Shown here one piece after another: positions 44,706 through 53,180 of a DNA stretch of 64,000 nucleotides. The notes below the pieces were generated by a model. The model ran no database searches. It saw only the letters and a list, made by a program, of their open reading frames with translations, and was not told the DNA's origin. Source of the stretch: Streptomyces sp. H27-H1. GTDB taxonomy: Bacteria > Actinomycetota > Actinomycetes > Streptomycetales > Streptomycetaceae. Position 1 is the stretch's first letter. Each line of letters begins with the position of its first letter. Where the stretch lies: contig NZ_JAPNLJ010000008.1 of assembly GCF_026627445.1 (NCBI RefSeq), positions 1 to 64,000 of the forward strand, written 5' to 3'. The position numbers were made by a program, and so were the translations under genes.

Positions 44706-44908
44706 TTAAGGCTGGTCCGCGACAACCCCGGTGTTCTGGCAGGCAGCCAGCGGTCAGCAGCCGTCGGCCTGCTTCGAGACCACCTGCAGCGGTGCGCCCT
44801 CGCTCTCCTCGCCCGGGCACAGGTAGCGCTGACGGACCTTGACCGCGGCGACGTCGGGGCGGACGAAGAGCACGTGGACCACCGCGTAGGTGACCTCGCC
44901 GTCTGGGA
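44706..44908 (-). pseudogene. SgcJ/EcaC (NTF2-like) family remnant
   Basis: On the minus strand one frame reads FPDGEVTYAVVHVLFVRPDV then AAVKVRQRYLCPGEESEGAP and LQVVSKQADG, a TGA, and then in the same frame PLAACQNTGVVADQP and a final TAA. This is the C-terminal half of a SgcJ/EcaC-like DUF4440 protein, whose normal end is KxDGRWWLAAGQNT. The stop falls at the place of the Trp pair. The N-terminal half is gone; the fragment begins right after the stop of the DUF2993 gene. Confidence 0.65.
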
Positions 44909-44911
44909 AGG

Positions 44912-45652
44912 CTAAGCCGACGTGCAGCGGCTGTCATCGGCATCGGGTGCGGCGGACTTGGCGAGGGAGGCGTCCAGGGTGAGGCCGGCGCCGGTGGTCC
45001 TGGCTCCGGTGAGCCGGACGCCGTCGGGCAGGTCGCCGACGTCCACGGTCCGGGGCGCGAGGCGCTCGGCCAGGCCGGCCGCGCCGGGCAGCCCGCTCAC
45101 GGTGGCTATCGGCAGTTCGCGGCCCAGTACGGTGACCGTCGTCGGTGTGATCGTGAGGCCGGTCGCCGTGGCGCTGGTGCTCGCGTGCACGGTGATGGGG
45201 AGGCCGAGGCCGCCCACGGTCCCGGTGAGGGTGAGCCCCTTCGCGTCGCCGCCCACCGTCAGCCCTTCGGTGCCCGCGGCGGCCTCCCCGGAGTCGGCCA
45301 GGCGCTTTTGCAGGGCCTCGTAGGGGATGGTGGCCGTCGCCCGGCCGCCGCTCATGCCGCCGTCGCGCGTGACGTCGTACAGATCGGCCTTGATGTCCAT
45401 GTCGGTGTCGGCACGGTGCACGCCCCGGGCCGCCAGGTGGACGGAGCCGACCTGGCCGGTCAGTGCGCGCAGTCCGGCGAAGGCGCCGGAGAGTTCGGCG
45501 GTGACGGGCCCGCGGGCCTCGAGGCGGCAGCCCGCCGCCCGTGCGATGCGGTCCAGGGCGGTCTGTTCCACCACGGTGTCGGCCACGAAGACGGCGGCGA
45601 GGGCGGCGGCCACTCCGGCGGTGACGAGTACGGGGGTGCGTCGGAGCTTCAT
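44912..45652 (-). CDS. DUF2993 (LmeA-like) exported protein
   Basis: A 246-residue protein with an N-terminal signal anchor (LVTAGVAAALAAVFVADTVV) and a DUF2993 domain: AAGCRLEARGPVTAELSG, LRALTGQVGSVHLAARG, DMDIKADLYDV and GLGLPITVHAS. Mycobacterial LmeA of this family acts in mannan/lipoglycan synthesis and binds lipid at the cell envelope. The start ATG overlaps the stop of the TetR gene (ATGA), so both are one operon, regulated by the TetR protein. It should sit outside the membrane. Confidence 0.83.
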   Translation of the reverse strand: MKLRRTPVLVTAGVAAALAAVFVADTVVEQTALDRIARAAGCRLEARGPVTAELSGAFAGLRALTGQVGSVHLAARGVHRADTDMDIKADLYDVTRDGGMSGGRATATIPYEALQKRLADSGEAAAGTEGLTVGGDAKGLTLTGTVGGLGLPITVHASTSATATGLTITPTTVTVLGRELPIATVSGLPGAAGLAERLAPRTVDVGDLPDGVRLTGARTTGAGLTLDASLAKSAAPDADDSRCTSA

Positions 45653-46341
45653 TGCGGGGCGGATCCGATCTGCTTCAGCATCCCGAAGGCCTCCAGCAGG
45701 AGCGAGGAGGGCGGGGTGTCGGTGAGGGTGCCGTTCGCGCGGCGCCGGCGCTGGGTGCGCAGGACGGCGCGGACGGCGGACAGGGCGGCGCCCGCGATCA
45801 CCCCGGCGCGCAGGTCGGCCTCGGGGGTGTCGGCGGGGAGCCGGTTCAGCACCAGGAGCGTGAGCCGGTTCTCGCAATCGGCGAAGAGCTGCACGAGTTG
45901 GGCGGCCACCACGCGCTCGTCACCCGCGATGGCCACGGAGTGGGTCAGGGCCGTCAGGCTGGAGGCGGCGAACGGGGCCACCGCGGAGATCAGGGCGTTG
46001 CAGACCGCGTCGAGGGGATCCTCCTGCGGCGGGCGCCGGGCCAGTTCGGCCTCGACGTACGCGAACAGGTCCACGCTGTCGGGCAGGAGCAGGGCTTCCT
46101 TGCTCTCGAAGTAGCGGAAGAAGGTCCGCTCGGAGACGTTCGCGCAGGCGGCGATGTCCGCGACCGTGGTGCCCGCGAAGCCGTGCTCGGCGAACAGTGC
46201 GGCGGCGCCCTCGCGGAGCAGCTTGCGGGTCCGCTCCTTCTTCCGCTCGCGCAGCCCGGAATCCGGCTCCGGCTCCGAGCCGGAGCCGGATGGGGGCGCG
46301 GGTGCGGCTGAGGAGGCGGGTGCGGCCGGATCTTGGTTCAC
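45649..46341 (-). CDS. TetR family repressor
   Basis: A 230-residue TetR regulator. After 28 Pro/Ser-rich residues comes the HTH region: LRERKKERTRKLLREGAAAL, then FAGTTVADIAACANVSERTFFRYFESKE with the conserved TTVADIA and FRYF motif. The ligand domain (residues 90-225) is not diagnostic. A 28-bp perfect operator lies 29 bp upstream of its ATG in the spacer facing the ruined MMPL gene, so the original target was most likely that exporter plus its own operon with DUF2993. Regulators of this kind sense a toxic or lipid ligand. Confidence 0.9.
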   Translation of the reverse strand: MNQDPAAPASSAAPAPPSGSGSEPEPDSGLRERKKERTRKLLREGAAALFAEHGFAGTTVADIAACANVSERTFFRYFESKEALLLPDSVDLFAYVEAELARRPPQEDPLDAVCNALISAVAPFAASSLTALTHSVAIAGDERVVAAQLVQLFADCENRLTLLVLNRLPADTPEADLRAGVIAGAALSAVRAVLRTQRRRRANGTLTDTPPSSLLLEAFGMLKQIGSAPQ

Positions 46342-46369
46342 GGCCGAAGCCTAGCAATCGCGTCACCCC

Positions 46370-46397
46370 TGTCAATTGTCACCCATGACAATTGACA
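46370..46397. promoter_or_regulatory. TetR operator, perfect 12-4-12 inverted repeat
   Basis: TGTCAATTGTCA (46370-46381) and TGACAATTGACA (46386-46397) are exact inverted copies around CCCA. A degenerate second site, TGTC at 46409-46412 with GACA at 46419-46422, follows. Such long AT-centred palindromes beside a TetR gene are classic operators. Confidence 0.85.
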
Positions 46398-46516
46398 GCT
46401 CCGCCAATTGTCGGTCCTGACATTTTCCGCTTATGGCGCTTCGTGTCAGTCCTGCCACTTCTTGGAGGCGTCGTGCATTCCCCCAGCCGCCCGCACCACG
46501 GGCCGAGGCCTCCCCC

Positions 46517-47788
46517 GTGAGCATCGTGAGCAGCTCCAGAAGCCTCGGCCGCCTGGGCCGCCCCGGAGCCTTCTGCGCCCGCCGTTCCGTCCGGGTGATC
46601 GCGGCCTGGCTCCTGCTGCCGGCCGGCGCAATGCTCGCCGCCAGCTGGCCGCCCCGGTCTGCAGCGACCAGTCAACCTCCCCAGCACGCAGTCCCGTACC
46701 GGCGCCGACCTGCTGGCCGCGTCCGCTCCGGGGATGGGCGACCCCAACGGACGCGTGGTCCTCCACGTGGACTCCGGCTCCCTGGCCGGACGGCGCCAAG
46801 CCGTCGACGAGAGCGTGGCCCGCCTCGCGCGGATGCCCCACGTCACCGCCGCGTCCCCGGTCGCCACCAGCGCGGACGGTCGTACCGCCTACACGACGGT
46901 GTCCTACGACCGGCAGGTCAAAACCCTCGGGCACGCCTCCACCGCCACCCTCGACACGGCCACCGCCGAGGCCCGGGCCTCGGGCGTGGAGGTCGCCTAC
47001 GGCGGGGACCTGAACCAGATCGTGCGGCCGCCGGCCGACGACAGGACCGGCGAGGCGGTGGGCGACCTCGTGGCCCTGCTGATCCTCCCCCTCGCCTTCG
47101 GCAGCGTCGCCGCGGCCCTGCTGCCCCTGGTCACGGCGCTGGTCTGACCGTCACCGGAACGGCCGCGCTGGCCCTCGTCCCGGCCGCCCTGGGCCTGGTG
47201 GGACGCCGGATCGCGACCGGTTCGCGCTGCGCCGCCCGGTCGCCGAGACCTCCGGCGACCACGACGGCTGGCACCGCTACACCGCCCAGGTGGCACGGCA
47301 TCCGTGGAAGTTCCCGACCGCGGGGACCCTGCTGCTCGCGGTGTGCGCCGTACCGCCCTTCTCCATGCGCCTCGGCCACGTCGACGACGGCGCCGACCGG
47401 TCGGGCAGCACCACCCGTAAGGCCTACGACTGGATCGCCGAGGGCGAGGGACCCGGCTTCGGCCCCGGGGCCAACGGCCCCTTCGTCCTGGTGGCCGACC
47501 TCCACCACGCCGCGGTCCCGGCCGACCGGATCGCGGCCGAACTCACGTCGGCGCTGCGGGACACGGCCGGGATAGCGTGTGGTCCTGGACGCGACCGTGG
47601 TGCGGCTGGTGCTGGTGCCGTCGGCGATGTTCCTGATGGGCCGGGCCAATTGGTGGCTGCCGCGGTTCCTGGACCGGGTCCTGCCACGGCCGGACACCGA
47701 CGACCGGCCGGAGCCGTCGCCGGAACCGGACGCGGCTACAGCCACAGCCACAGCCGCGGGCACGAGCAGCGCTCGCGGTGAGGCATGA
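46517..47788 (+). pseudogene. MMPL family transporter, heavily decayed
   Basis: Pieces of one RND/MMPL exporter appear in order and in different frames: start SSSRSLGRLGR and CARRSVRVIAAWLLL (about 46526), then NLPSTQSRTGADLLAASAPG (frame change by a lost G near 46676), GRVVLHVDSGSLAGRRQAV, LALILPLAFGSVAAALLPL-type helices to 47147, then RHPWKFPTAGTLLLAVCAVP (47296 on) and finally [21 protein letters not shown] (47578 on) with [13 protein letters not shown] complete MMPL is about 700 residues; here only about 420 codons remain with at least three frame changes and internal deletions. It faces the TetR operator it was probably controlled by. Confidence 0.85.
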
Positions 47789-47795
47789 TCGGGGG

Positions 47796-48554
47796 ATGTC
47801 TGATCGCATCATCGCCGCCTGCGACGGGGCGGCCAAGGGAAATCCCGGGCCGGCCGCCTGGGCATGGGTCATCGCCGACGTCCACGGGCACCCCGAGCGC
47901 TGGGAATCCGGGCCGCTCGGCCGGGCCACCAACAACGTGGGTGAACTCACCGCCCTGCAGCGGCTGCTGGAGGCCGTTGCCCCCGGCACGGCCGTTCAGG
48001 TGCGGATGGACTCCCAGTACGCCATGAAGGCCGTGACCCAGTGGCTCCCGGCGTGGAAGCGCAACGGCTGGAAGACGGCGGCGGGCAAGCCGGTGGCCAA
48101 CCGCGAGCTCGTCGAGAGCATCGACGCCCTGCTGACCGACCGGGACGTGGAGTTCCGCTACGTCCCCGCGCACCGCGAGGACGGCGACCACCTGAACGCG
48201 ATCGCCGACCAGGCGGCCAGCGACGCGGCCGTCAGCCAGGAGCCGGCCGGCACCGCGCTCGGCCACGCGTCCATGCCCGTCCCGGCGCAGGCCCGCAGCA
48301 CCCCGGCCCGTAGCGCCCCCGCCCGCGGCGCCTCCGCCCGCCGTACGGCCGGCGCCGCGCCGGCCGGGGGCCCGGAAGCCGCCAAGAGCGCGCCGGCCAC
48401 CAGGCGTACGAGCCCCGGCCGGGGCGGCGTGACGATCAAGGCCAAGTTCCCCGGCACCTGCCCGTGCGGGAAGCAGTACGCGGCGGGGGAGAAGATCAGC
48501 AAGCTCGGTTCGCGCTGGGGCCACCCCGACTGCGGCGACGCCGACGCCGGGTAG
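47796..48554 (+). CDS. rnhA: Ribonuclease HI with C-terminal Cys/His module
   Basis: A 252-residue protein. The RNase HI domain (residues 1-150) has the DEDD site: Asp10 in CDGAAKGNPGP, Glu50 in TNNVGELTAL, Asp72 in RMDSQYAMK, Asp138 in IADQAA, with His126 in the flexible loop. It cuts RNA in RNA-DNA hybrids. Residues 150-212 are an Ala/Pro/Arg linker, and the end holds FPGTCPCGKQYAAGEKI and GHPDC, a Cys-x-Cys plus His/Cys set that looks like a small zinc module. Normal RNase HI is about 155 residues. ATG at 47796 with GGGGG upstream. A terminator follows. Confidence 0.85.
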   Translation: MSDRIIAACDGAAKGNPGPAAWAWVIADVHGHPERWESGPLGRATNNVGELTALQRLLEAVAPGTAVQVRMDSQYAMKAVTQWLPAWKRNGWKTAAGKPVANRELVESIDALLTDRDVEFRYVPAHREDGDHLNAIADQAASDAAVSQEPAGTALGHASMPVPAQARSTPARSAPARGASARRTAGAAPAGGPEAAKSAPATRRTSPGRGGVTIKAKFPGTCPCGKQYAAGEKISKLGSRWGHPDCGDADAG

Positions 48555-48575
48555 CCCCCCGCCCGCCGGAGCAGT

Positions 48576-48606
48576 GACCTTCGGCCGTGGGGTCTGCCCG
48601 AAGGTC
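48576..48606 (+). terminator. Terminator after rnhA
   Basis: GACCTTCGG (48576-48584) pairs with CCGAAGGTC (48598-48606), a 9-bp stem with a 13-nt loop; flanking GCCCCCCGCCC and GGGGGCGGGC extend the pairing. The remaining 48607-48851 has no gene. Confidence 0.7.
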
Positions 48607-48851
48607 TCTGGGGGCGGGCCGTGGACCGGGACAGGCTGGATGGCAGTGAATGACCTGTGGGCCGGGCCCGGCCGCGATGGTGCGTCCGGGCGTGGATCCC
48701 GGCGCGTTCCGCCCCCGGCCGGCCGCTCCTGAGGCCCGCCCGGACCCCCATGGGCGTGGGGGAGGGGCGACGGCCCGCCGGTGCCGGCCTTCCCACCGGG
48801 CGCGGCCCCCACGCCGATCCGCGCGCGCCCAGAGCGAGCAAGGACCGACTC

Positions 48852-50357
48852 ATGGCGTCCAGCCTGACGAAGGACGAGCACAGAACCTCCTCCGCCGGCA
48901 CTGAGAAGACCTTCATGGGCCACCCCCGCGGGCTGGTCAACCTCTTCATGACCGAGATGTGGGAGCGCTACAGCTTCTACGGCATGCGTGCACTGCTCGT
49001 GCTCTACCTGGTCGCCCCGGCCTCCCAGGGCGGGCTGGCCATGAACGCGGCCATGGCCACCGCGATCTACTCCCTGTACAACGCGATGGTCTACCTGCTC
49101 GCCCTCCCGGGCGGCTGGTTCGCCGACCGCGCCTGGGGCGCCCGCAGGACCGTCGCCATCGGCGGCACGGTCATCATGATCGGGCACTTCCTGCTGGCCG
49201 TACCGGCCCGGGTCTCGTTCTTCGTCGGCCTGGTGTGCATCGCGGTGGGCTCCGGCCTGCTCAAGGCCAATATCTCCACGATGGTCGGCCACCTCTACAA
49301 GGACAAGAACGATCCGCGCCGCGACGGCGGCTTCACGATCTTCTACATGGGGATCAACCTCGGCGCCTTCATCGCGCCGCTGACGATCGGCACCGTCGGC
49401 CAGAGCATCAGCTGGCACCTGGGATTCGCCATGGCCGGTGTCGGCATGGCCCTCGGCCTCGCCTTCTTCGCCCTGGGCAGCCGCCACATGTCGGAGCGCA
49501 GCGACGTGGTCCCCACGCCCCTCTCGCGGGCGGAGCGCGCAGCGGTCGTCCGCAAGTCGCTCGTCTGGCTGGCCGTCGCCGCCGTCGCCTACGGCTGCGT
49601 GGGCCTGTCCGGGCACCTCACCCTGAACTGGGCGATGCTGCCCCTGACCGTCCTGGGCATCTTCCTGCCGTGCTGGTACCTGCTGCGGATGAAGCGCGAC
49701 AAGGCGCTCGCCAAGGCCGAGCGGGCCAGGATGTCGGCCTACGTGTGGTTCTTCGCGGCCGCCGCGCTGTTCTGGGGGATCTACGACCAGACCGGCTCCA
49801 CACTGAACCTGTTCGCGCAGGACAGCACCGCCCGCACCTTCTTCGGCCTGGGCTTCCCGGCCAGTTGGTTCCAGGCCTTCAACCCGCTGTACATCATGGC
49901 TCTCGCGCCCGTCTTCGCCTGGGCCTGGATGGCGCTGAGCCGGCGGGCCAAGGAGCCGGGCACCCCGGCCAAGTTCGCCGTCGGACTGGTGCTGATCGGC
50001 CTGTCGTTCGGCGTGATGATGATCGCGCAGGGCGTCGCCGTGGACGGGGTACGGGTCTCCCCGATGTGGCTGGCGATGGTGTACCTGATCCAGACGGTCG
50101 GCGAGCTCACCCTGTCCCCGGTGGGCCTCTCCCTCACCACCAAGCTGGCCCCGGAGAAGTACTCCTCCCAGATGATGGGCGTCTGGTTCCTGGCGGTCAC
50201 CGTCGGAGACTCGGTGGTGGCACTGCTCCAGCAGTTCGGCGTACCCACCGACGCCCCGTCCTGGTTCGCGAGTCAGGGCGCGCTCGCTCTCCTCGGGGGC
50301 ACCGCGATCTTCATGTACCGCAACAAGGTGAAGGAACTGATGGGCGGCGTACGGTGA
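48852..50357 (+). CDS. POT/PTR2 proton-dependent oligopeptide transporter
   Basis: A 501-residue MFS-type peptide transporter. The family E-x-x-E-R motif is EMWERYSFYG near residues 35-44, followed by LPGGWFADRAWGARRTVAIGG, the PTR2 signature, and FTIFYMGINLGAFIAP at about 165-180. About 12-14 helices; it couples proton entry to di/tripeptide uptake at the cytoplasmic membrane. AAGGA lies 9 nt before the ATG at 48852. Its stop is about 100 bp before the hybrid regulator, but it is separated by the palindromic promoter region, so probably not part of the sugar operon. Confidence 0.93.
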   Translation: MASSLTKDEHRTSSAGTEKTFMGHPRGLVNLFMTEMWERYSFYGMRALLVLYLVAPASQGGLAMNAAMATAIYSLYNAMVYLLALPGGWFADRAWGARRTVAIGGTVIMIGHFLLAVPARVSFFVGLVCIAVGSGLLKANISTMVGHLYKDKNDPRRDGGFTIFYMGINLGAFIAPLTIGTVGQSISWHLGFAMAGVGMALGLAFFALGSRHMSERSDVVPTPLSRAERAAVVRKSLVWLAVAAVAYGCVGLSGHLTLNWAMLPLTVLGIFLPCWYLLRMKRDKALAKAERARMSAYVWFFAAAALFWGIYDQTGSTLNLFAQDSTARTFFGLGFPASWFQAFNPLYIMALAPVFAWAWMALSRRAKEPGTPAKFAVGLVLIGLSFGVMMIAQGVAVDGVRVSPMWLAMVYLIQTVGELTLSPVGLSLTTKLAPEKYSSQMMGVWFLAVTVGDSVVALLQQFGVPTDAPSWFASQGALALLGGTAIFMYRNKVKELMGGVR

Positions 50358-50374
50358 GCGGAAACCATGTAATC

Positions 50375-50388
50375 CTTTCGTTCGAAAG
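50375..50388. promoter_or_regulatory. Operator-like palindrome upstream of the DeoR/LacI hybrid regulator
   Basis: CTTTCGTTCGAAAG is a 6-2-6 inverted repeat in an AT-rich island, 70 bp before the regulator's GTG. A related CTTT-AAAG element (CTTTCTCAAAG at 51591-51601) lies before the sugar-binding protein gene, so both may bind the same regulator. Confidence 0.55.
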
Positions 50389-50458
50389 AAAACGATAGTT
50401 CGGGCTTTCGCGCGCTACGCTGACCTCGACCAGGGACGCAGTCGAGGGGAGCTCCACC

Positions 50459-51574
50459 GTGCACGCAGAGGAACGACAGCAGGCCATCCTGCGCCGGGTC
50501 CGCGAAGCGGGATCGATGCGTGTCACGGACTTCGCGGCGGAGCTCGGCGTATCCGTGGTGACGGTGCGCAAGGACGTCGAAGTGCTCGCGGAGCGCGGTC
50601 TGCTGGCCCGGGTGCACGGCGGCGCGATGCTGCCCGAGGACTGGGCGAAAACCGCCCCCGTCCCGGCCGCCGCGGCGGCCGGGACGGGGGCGGCCGCCGG
50701 TGGCGGACGGTCCGGGGGAGCCGCGCCCGGCCGGTCGCTCGTACTGGGACTGATCGTGCCTTCCTCCGCCTACTACTACCCCGAGGTGATCAAGGGGGCC
50801 CGGGAGGCGGCGGACGCCCTGGGGGTACGGCTGACCCTCGCCGTGTCGACGTACGACGTGGACACCGAGAAGGCGCAGGCCGCGCGGATGGTCGCGGACG
50901 GCGTCGACGGGCTGCTGCTCGCACCCTCCGCCGGGGACGGCAAGCCGGGCGGCCAGTGGTACGAGGAGCTCGGCGTGCCCGTCGTGCTGATCGAGCGCCG
51001 CCCCGAACAGCAGGCCTCCGCCGCCGAGCACGTCGGGACCGACCACGGGTACGGTGCCAGGCTGGCGGTCCGCCACCTCCTGGACACGGGGCGCCGCCGG
51101 ATCGCCCTCGTGATGCGCGGCGGCACCCCCACCGCGCCCTGGATCAGGGAGGGTTACCACGCGGCGATGGACGAAGCCGGTCCCGACGTCGCCGGCCACG
51201 CGCTCTTCCTCGACCTCGCCGAGTTCAGCGGCGGCGAACCCGCCTACGAGCAGGTGGTCGACGCGTTCGTAGAGGCGGTGCGGGCGGGCCGCGTCGACGC
51301 CGCCCTGGTCCATCCCGATCACGAGGCCATGGTGCTGATGCAGCGACTGCGCAGCGCCTCGCTGTCCGTGCCGGGAGACGTCGCGCTGGTCTCGTACGAC
51401 GACGAGGTGGCGTCCCTGGCGGATCTGCCGCTGAGCGCGGTGGCACCCTCGAAGCATGAAGTCGGCGTCACCGGCGTGGAGTTGCTCGTACGCCGGCTTC
51501 GGGAGCCGGGCCGGCCCCGGCGTCGGATCGCCATCCTGCCCGAGCTGCGGGTGCGTGCGTCCAGCGAAGCGTAA
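50459..51574 (+). CDS. Hybrid DeoR-HTH / LacI-type sugar-sensor regulator
   Basis: A 371-residue regulator. The N-terminus is a DeoR winged helix (ERQQAILRRVREAGSMRVTD, SVVTVRKDVEVLAERG, then LARVHGGA), not a LacI headpiece. A Gly/Ala linker (residues 68-92) joins it to a LacI/periplasmic-binding-like sensor: SLVLGLIVPSSAYYYPEVIKG, DGLLLAPSAGDG, RRIALVMRGGTP, VALVSYDDEVASLADLPLSAV. It probably represses the adjacent fucoside transport and hydrolase operon until its sugar binds. GTG start behind GAGGGGAGCTC. This fusion is common in actinobacterial CUT1 loci though less discussed than LacI. Confidence 0.9.
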   Translation: MHAEERQQAILRRVREAGSMRVTDFAAELGVSVVTVRKDVEVLAERGLLARVHGGAMLPEDWAKTAPVPAAAAAGTGAAAGGGRSGGAAPGRSLVLGLIVPSSAYYYPEVIKGAREAADALGVRLTLAVSTYDVDTEKAQAARMVADGVDGLLLAPSAGDGKPGGQWYEELGVPVVLIERRPEQQASAAEHVGTDHGYGARLAVRHLLDTGRRRIALVMRGGTPTAPWIREGYHAAMDEAGPDVAGHALFLDLAEFSGGEPAYEQVVDAFVEAVRAGRVDAALVHPDHEAMVLMQRLRSASLSVPGDVALVSYDDEVASLADLPLSAVAPSKHEVGVTGVELLVRRLREPGRPRRRIAILPELRVRASSEA

Positions 51575-51578
51575 CGGT

Positions 51579-51603
51579 AACTTCGCTTTCCTTTCTCAAA
51601 GTT
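51579..51603. promoter_or_regulatory. Operator-like element before the sugar-binding protein gene
   Basis: AACTT (51579-51583) and AAGTT (51599-51603) form outer inverted arms around CTTTC repeats, and CTTTCTCAAAG (51591-51601) resembles the CTTTCGTTCGAAAG palindrome upstream of the regulator. It lies just upstream of the promoter candidate at 51614. Confidence 0.5.
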
Positions 51604-51613
51604 TGTTTTTCTA

Positions 51614-51642
51614 TTGACTCCCTTCTGCTCTGGCCGAATGAT
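51614..51642 (+). promoter_or_regulatory. Sigma-70-type promoter candidate of the fucoside operon
   Basis: TTGACT (51614-51619), 17-bp spacer, then AATGAT (51637-51642). The -35 fits well; the -10 matches TATAAT at four of six positions. It lies 48 bp before the GTG of the solute-binding gene and directly after the operator-like element. Confidence 0.55.
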
Positions 51643-51689
51643 GTGCATCACCTCGCCGCATCGACGGCTCGCATCTGAGGAGCAGAGCA

Positions 51690-52997
51690 GTGAAGCTCAC
51701 TTCCCGTACCTCCCGCGCCGCCCTCGCCACCCTTTCGCTGGCCCTGTTCGCCACTGCCTGCGGTGGCAGTGGGAGCGCCGACCCCAAGGCCGAGGGGCCC
51801 AAGGAGCCGGTCAGCCTGACCTATTGGGGCTGGACCGGCGGCGCCCAGCAGGTGGTGGACGCCTTCAACGCGTCCCACCCGGACATCAAGGTCACCTACT
51901 CCGCCATCACCGGCGGACCGGACGGATACGCCAAGATCAGCAACGCCATCAAGGCGGGGAACGCACCCGACGTCGCGGGCATCGAGTACCCGACCCTCCC
52001 GGAGTTCGTCAGCCAGGGATTCCTGGAGGACCTCAGCGCCCAGACCGGCGCGACCGTGAAGGCCAAGTTCCCCCAGGGCGTCCAGGAGCGGGTGACGCTC
52101 GGCGGCAAGACCTGGGCCGTGCCCTACGACGCCACGCCGAACCTCCTCTACTACCGCAAGGACCTCTTCAAGAACGCGGGCGTCGAAGTCCCCAAGACCT
52201 GGGACGAGTACAAGGCAGCCGCCGAGAAGATCAAGGCCGCGGACAAGAACGTGCGCATCGGCGGCTGGGGCAACGACGACGCGCCGCTGCTGGCCGCGCT
52301 CTCCTGGCAGGCCGGCGGCAAGTGGTACGGCACCGAGGGCGACGGCTGGAAGGTGAACATCAACGACGCCTCCTCGCAGAAGGTCGCCTCGTACTGGCAG
52401 GGCCTGGTCAAGGACGACCTGGTGATGAACCTGAAGATCAACGGCCCGGAGTTCGTGAAGGCCAAGGCCGACGGGGCCATGGCCAGCTTCATCGGCGCCT
52501 CGTGGAGCGCGGGCGGCACGATGACGGCCCTGGCGAAGGACTCCGGCAAGTGGGGCGTGGCCCCGCTGCCGCACTGGGGCACCCCGGCCACCGGCATGTT
52601 CGGCGGCACCAGCTACGCGGTCCCCAAGGGCAGCAAGCACGTCAAGGAGGCGGCCGAGTTCGCCGCATGGGCCGCCACCAGCCCCGAAGGGGTGAAGGCG
52701 CGCATCAGCAGCCTCAAGTCGCCGAGCAGCAGCCTGCCCGCCAACCCGGAACTCCGTACGATCGCCGCCGCGGCCTTCGACGACAAGGGCTTCTTCGGCG
52801 GGGACGACGTCTTCGCGGTGGCCGGGGCGCAGGTGGACACCATCGTCCCGGGCTGGGTCTGGGGTCCCGTGCAGACGGCGACCAACACCGCCATCCAGGA
52901 CGCCGGACTCAAGGGCACCCTGACCGACGGGCTCGCGGCAGGCCAGAAGGCCGCCGAGGAAGCCATCAAGGGCCGAGGGCTCAACCTCGCGAAGTAG
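51690..52997 (+). CDS. Extracellular sugar-binding lipoprotein (CUT1 ABC transporter)
   Basis: A 435-residue solute-binding protein, SBP_bac_1 type. Signal peptide ends at the lipobox TACGG (Cys24). The domain starts VSLTYWGWTGGAQQVVDAFN and includes KISNAIKAGNAPDVAGIEYP and AVPYDATPNLLYYRKDLF, typical of oligosaccharide receptors; aromatic residues are plentiful in the cleft region. GAGGAGCAGAGCA precedes the GTG at 51690. With the two permeases downstream it forms a CUT1 importer; no ATPase is encoded here, so a shared MsiK-like ATPase is likely used, as known for Streptomyces. Confidence 0.92.
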   Translation: MKLTSRTSRAALATLSLALFATACGGSGSADPKAEGPKEPVSLTYWGWTGGAQQVVDAFNASHPDIKVTYSAITGGPDGYAKISNAIKAGNAPDVAGIEYPTLPEFVSQGFLEDLSAQTGATVKAKFPQGVQERVTLGGKTWAVPYDATPNLLYYRKDLFKNAGVEVPKTWDEYKAAAEKIKAADKNVRIGGWGNDDAPLLAALSWQAGGKWYGTEGDGWKVNINDASSQKVASYWQGLVKDDLVMNLKINGPEFVKAKADGAMASFIGASWSAGGTMTALAKDSGKWGVAPLPHWGTPATGMFGGTSYAVPKGSKHVKEAAEFAAWAATSPEGVKARISSLKSPSSSLPANPELRTIAAAAFDDKGFFGGDDVFAVAGAQVDTIVPGWVWGPVQTATNTAIQDAGLKGTLTDGLAAGQKAAEEAIKGRGLNLAK

Positions 52998-53029
52998 CCG
53001 CAGCGCCTCGCTCGCGAAGTAGCCGCAGC
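52986..53029. repeat. 19-bp repeat duplicating the stop of the sugar-binding gene
   Basis: CTCGCGAAGTAGCCGCAGC occurs at 52986-53004, where it encodes the last residues and the TAG stop, and exactly again at 53011-53029 (period 25 bp). The second copy lies in the 3' untranslated region. The rest of the 183-bp gap to the permease shows no gene. Confidence 0.85.
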
Positions 53030-53180
53030 ACGGGGCCCGAAGCCCGCCCGGCGCCCGGGCCCCGCAGCCGGTCACCTCGCACGCCCCCCCGCGCAGGCCT
53101 CCCACCTACCACCCCCGCTTACATCCCTCCGCGTACACCCCCGTAGATCCCCCTCCGCAGCACACCACCAAGGAGCCCCG

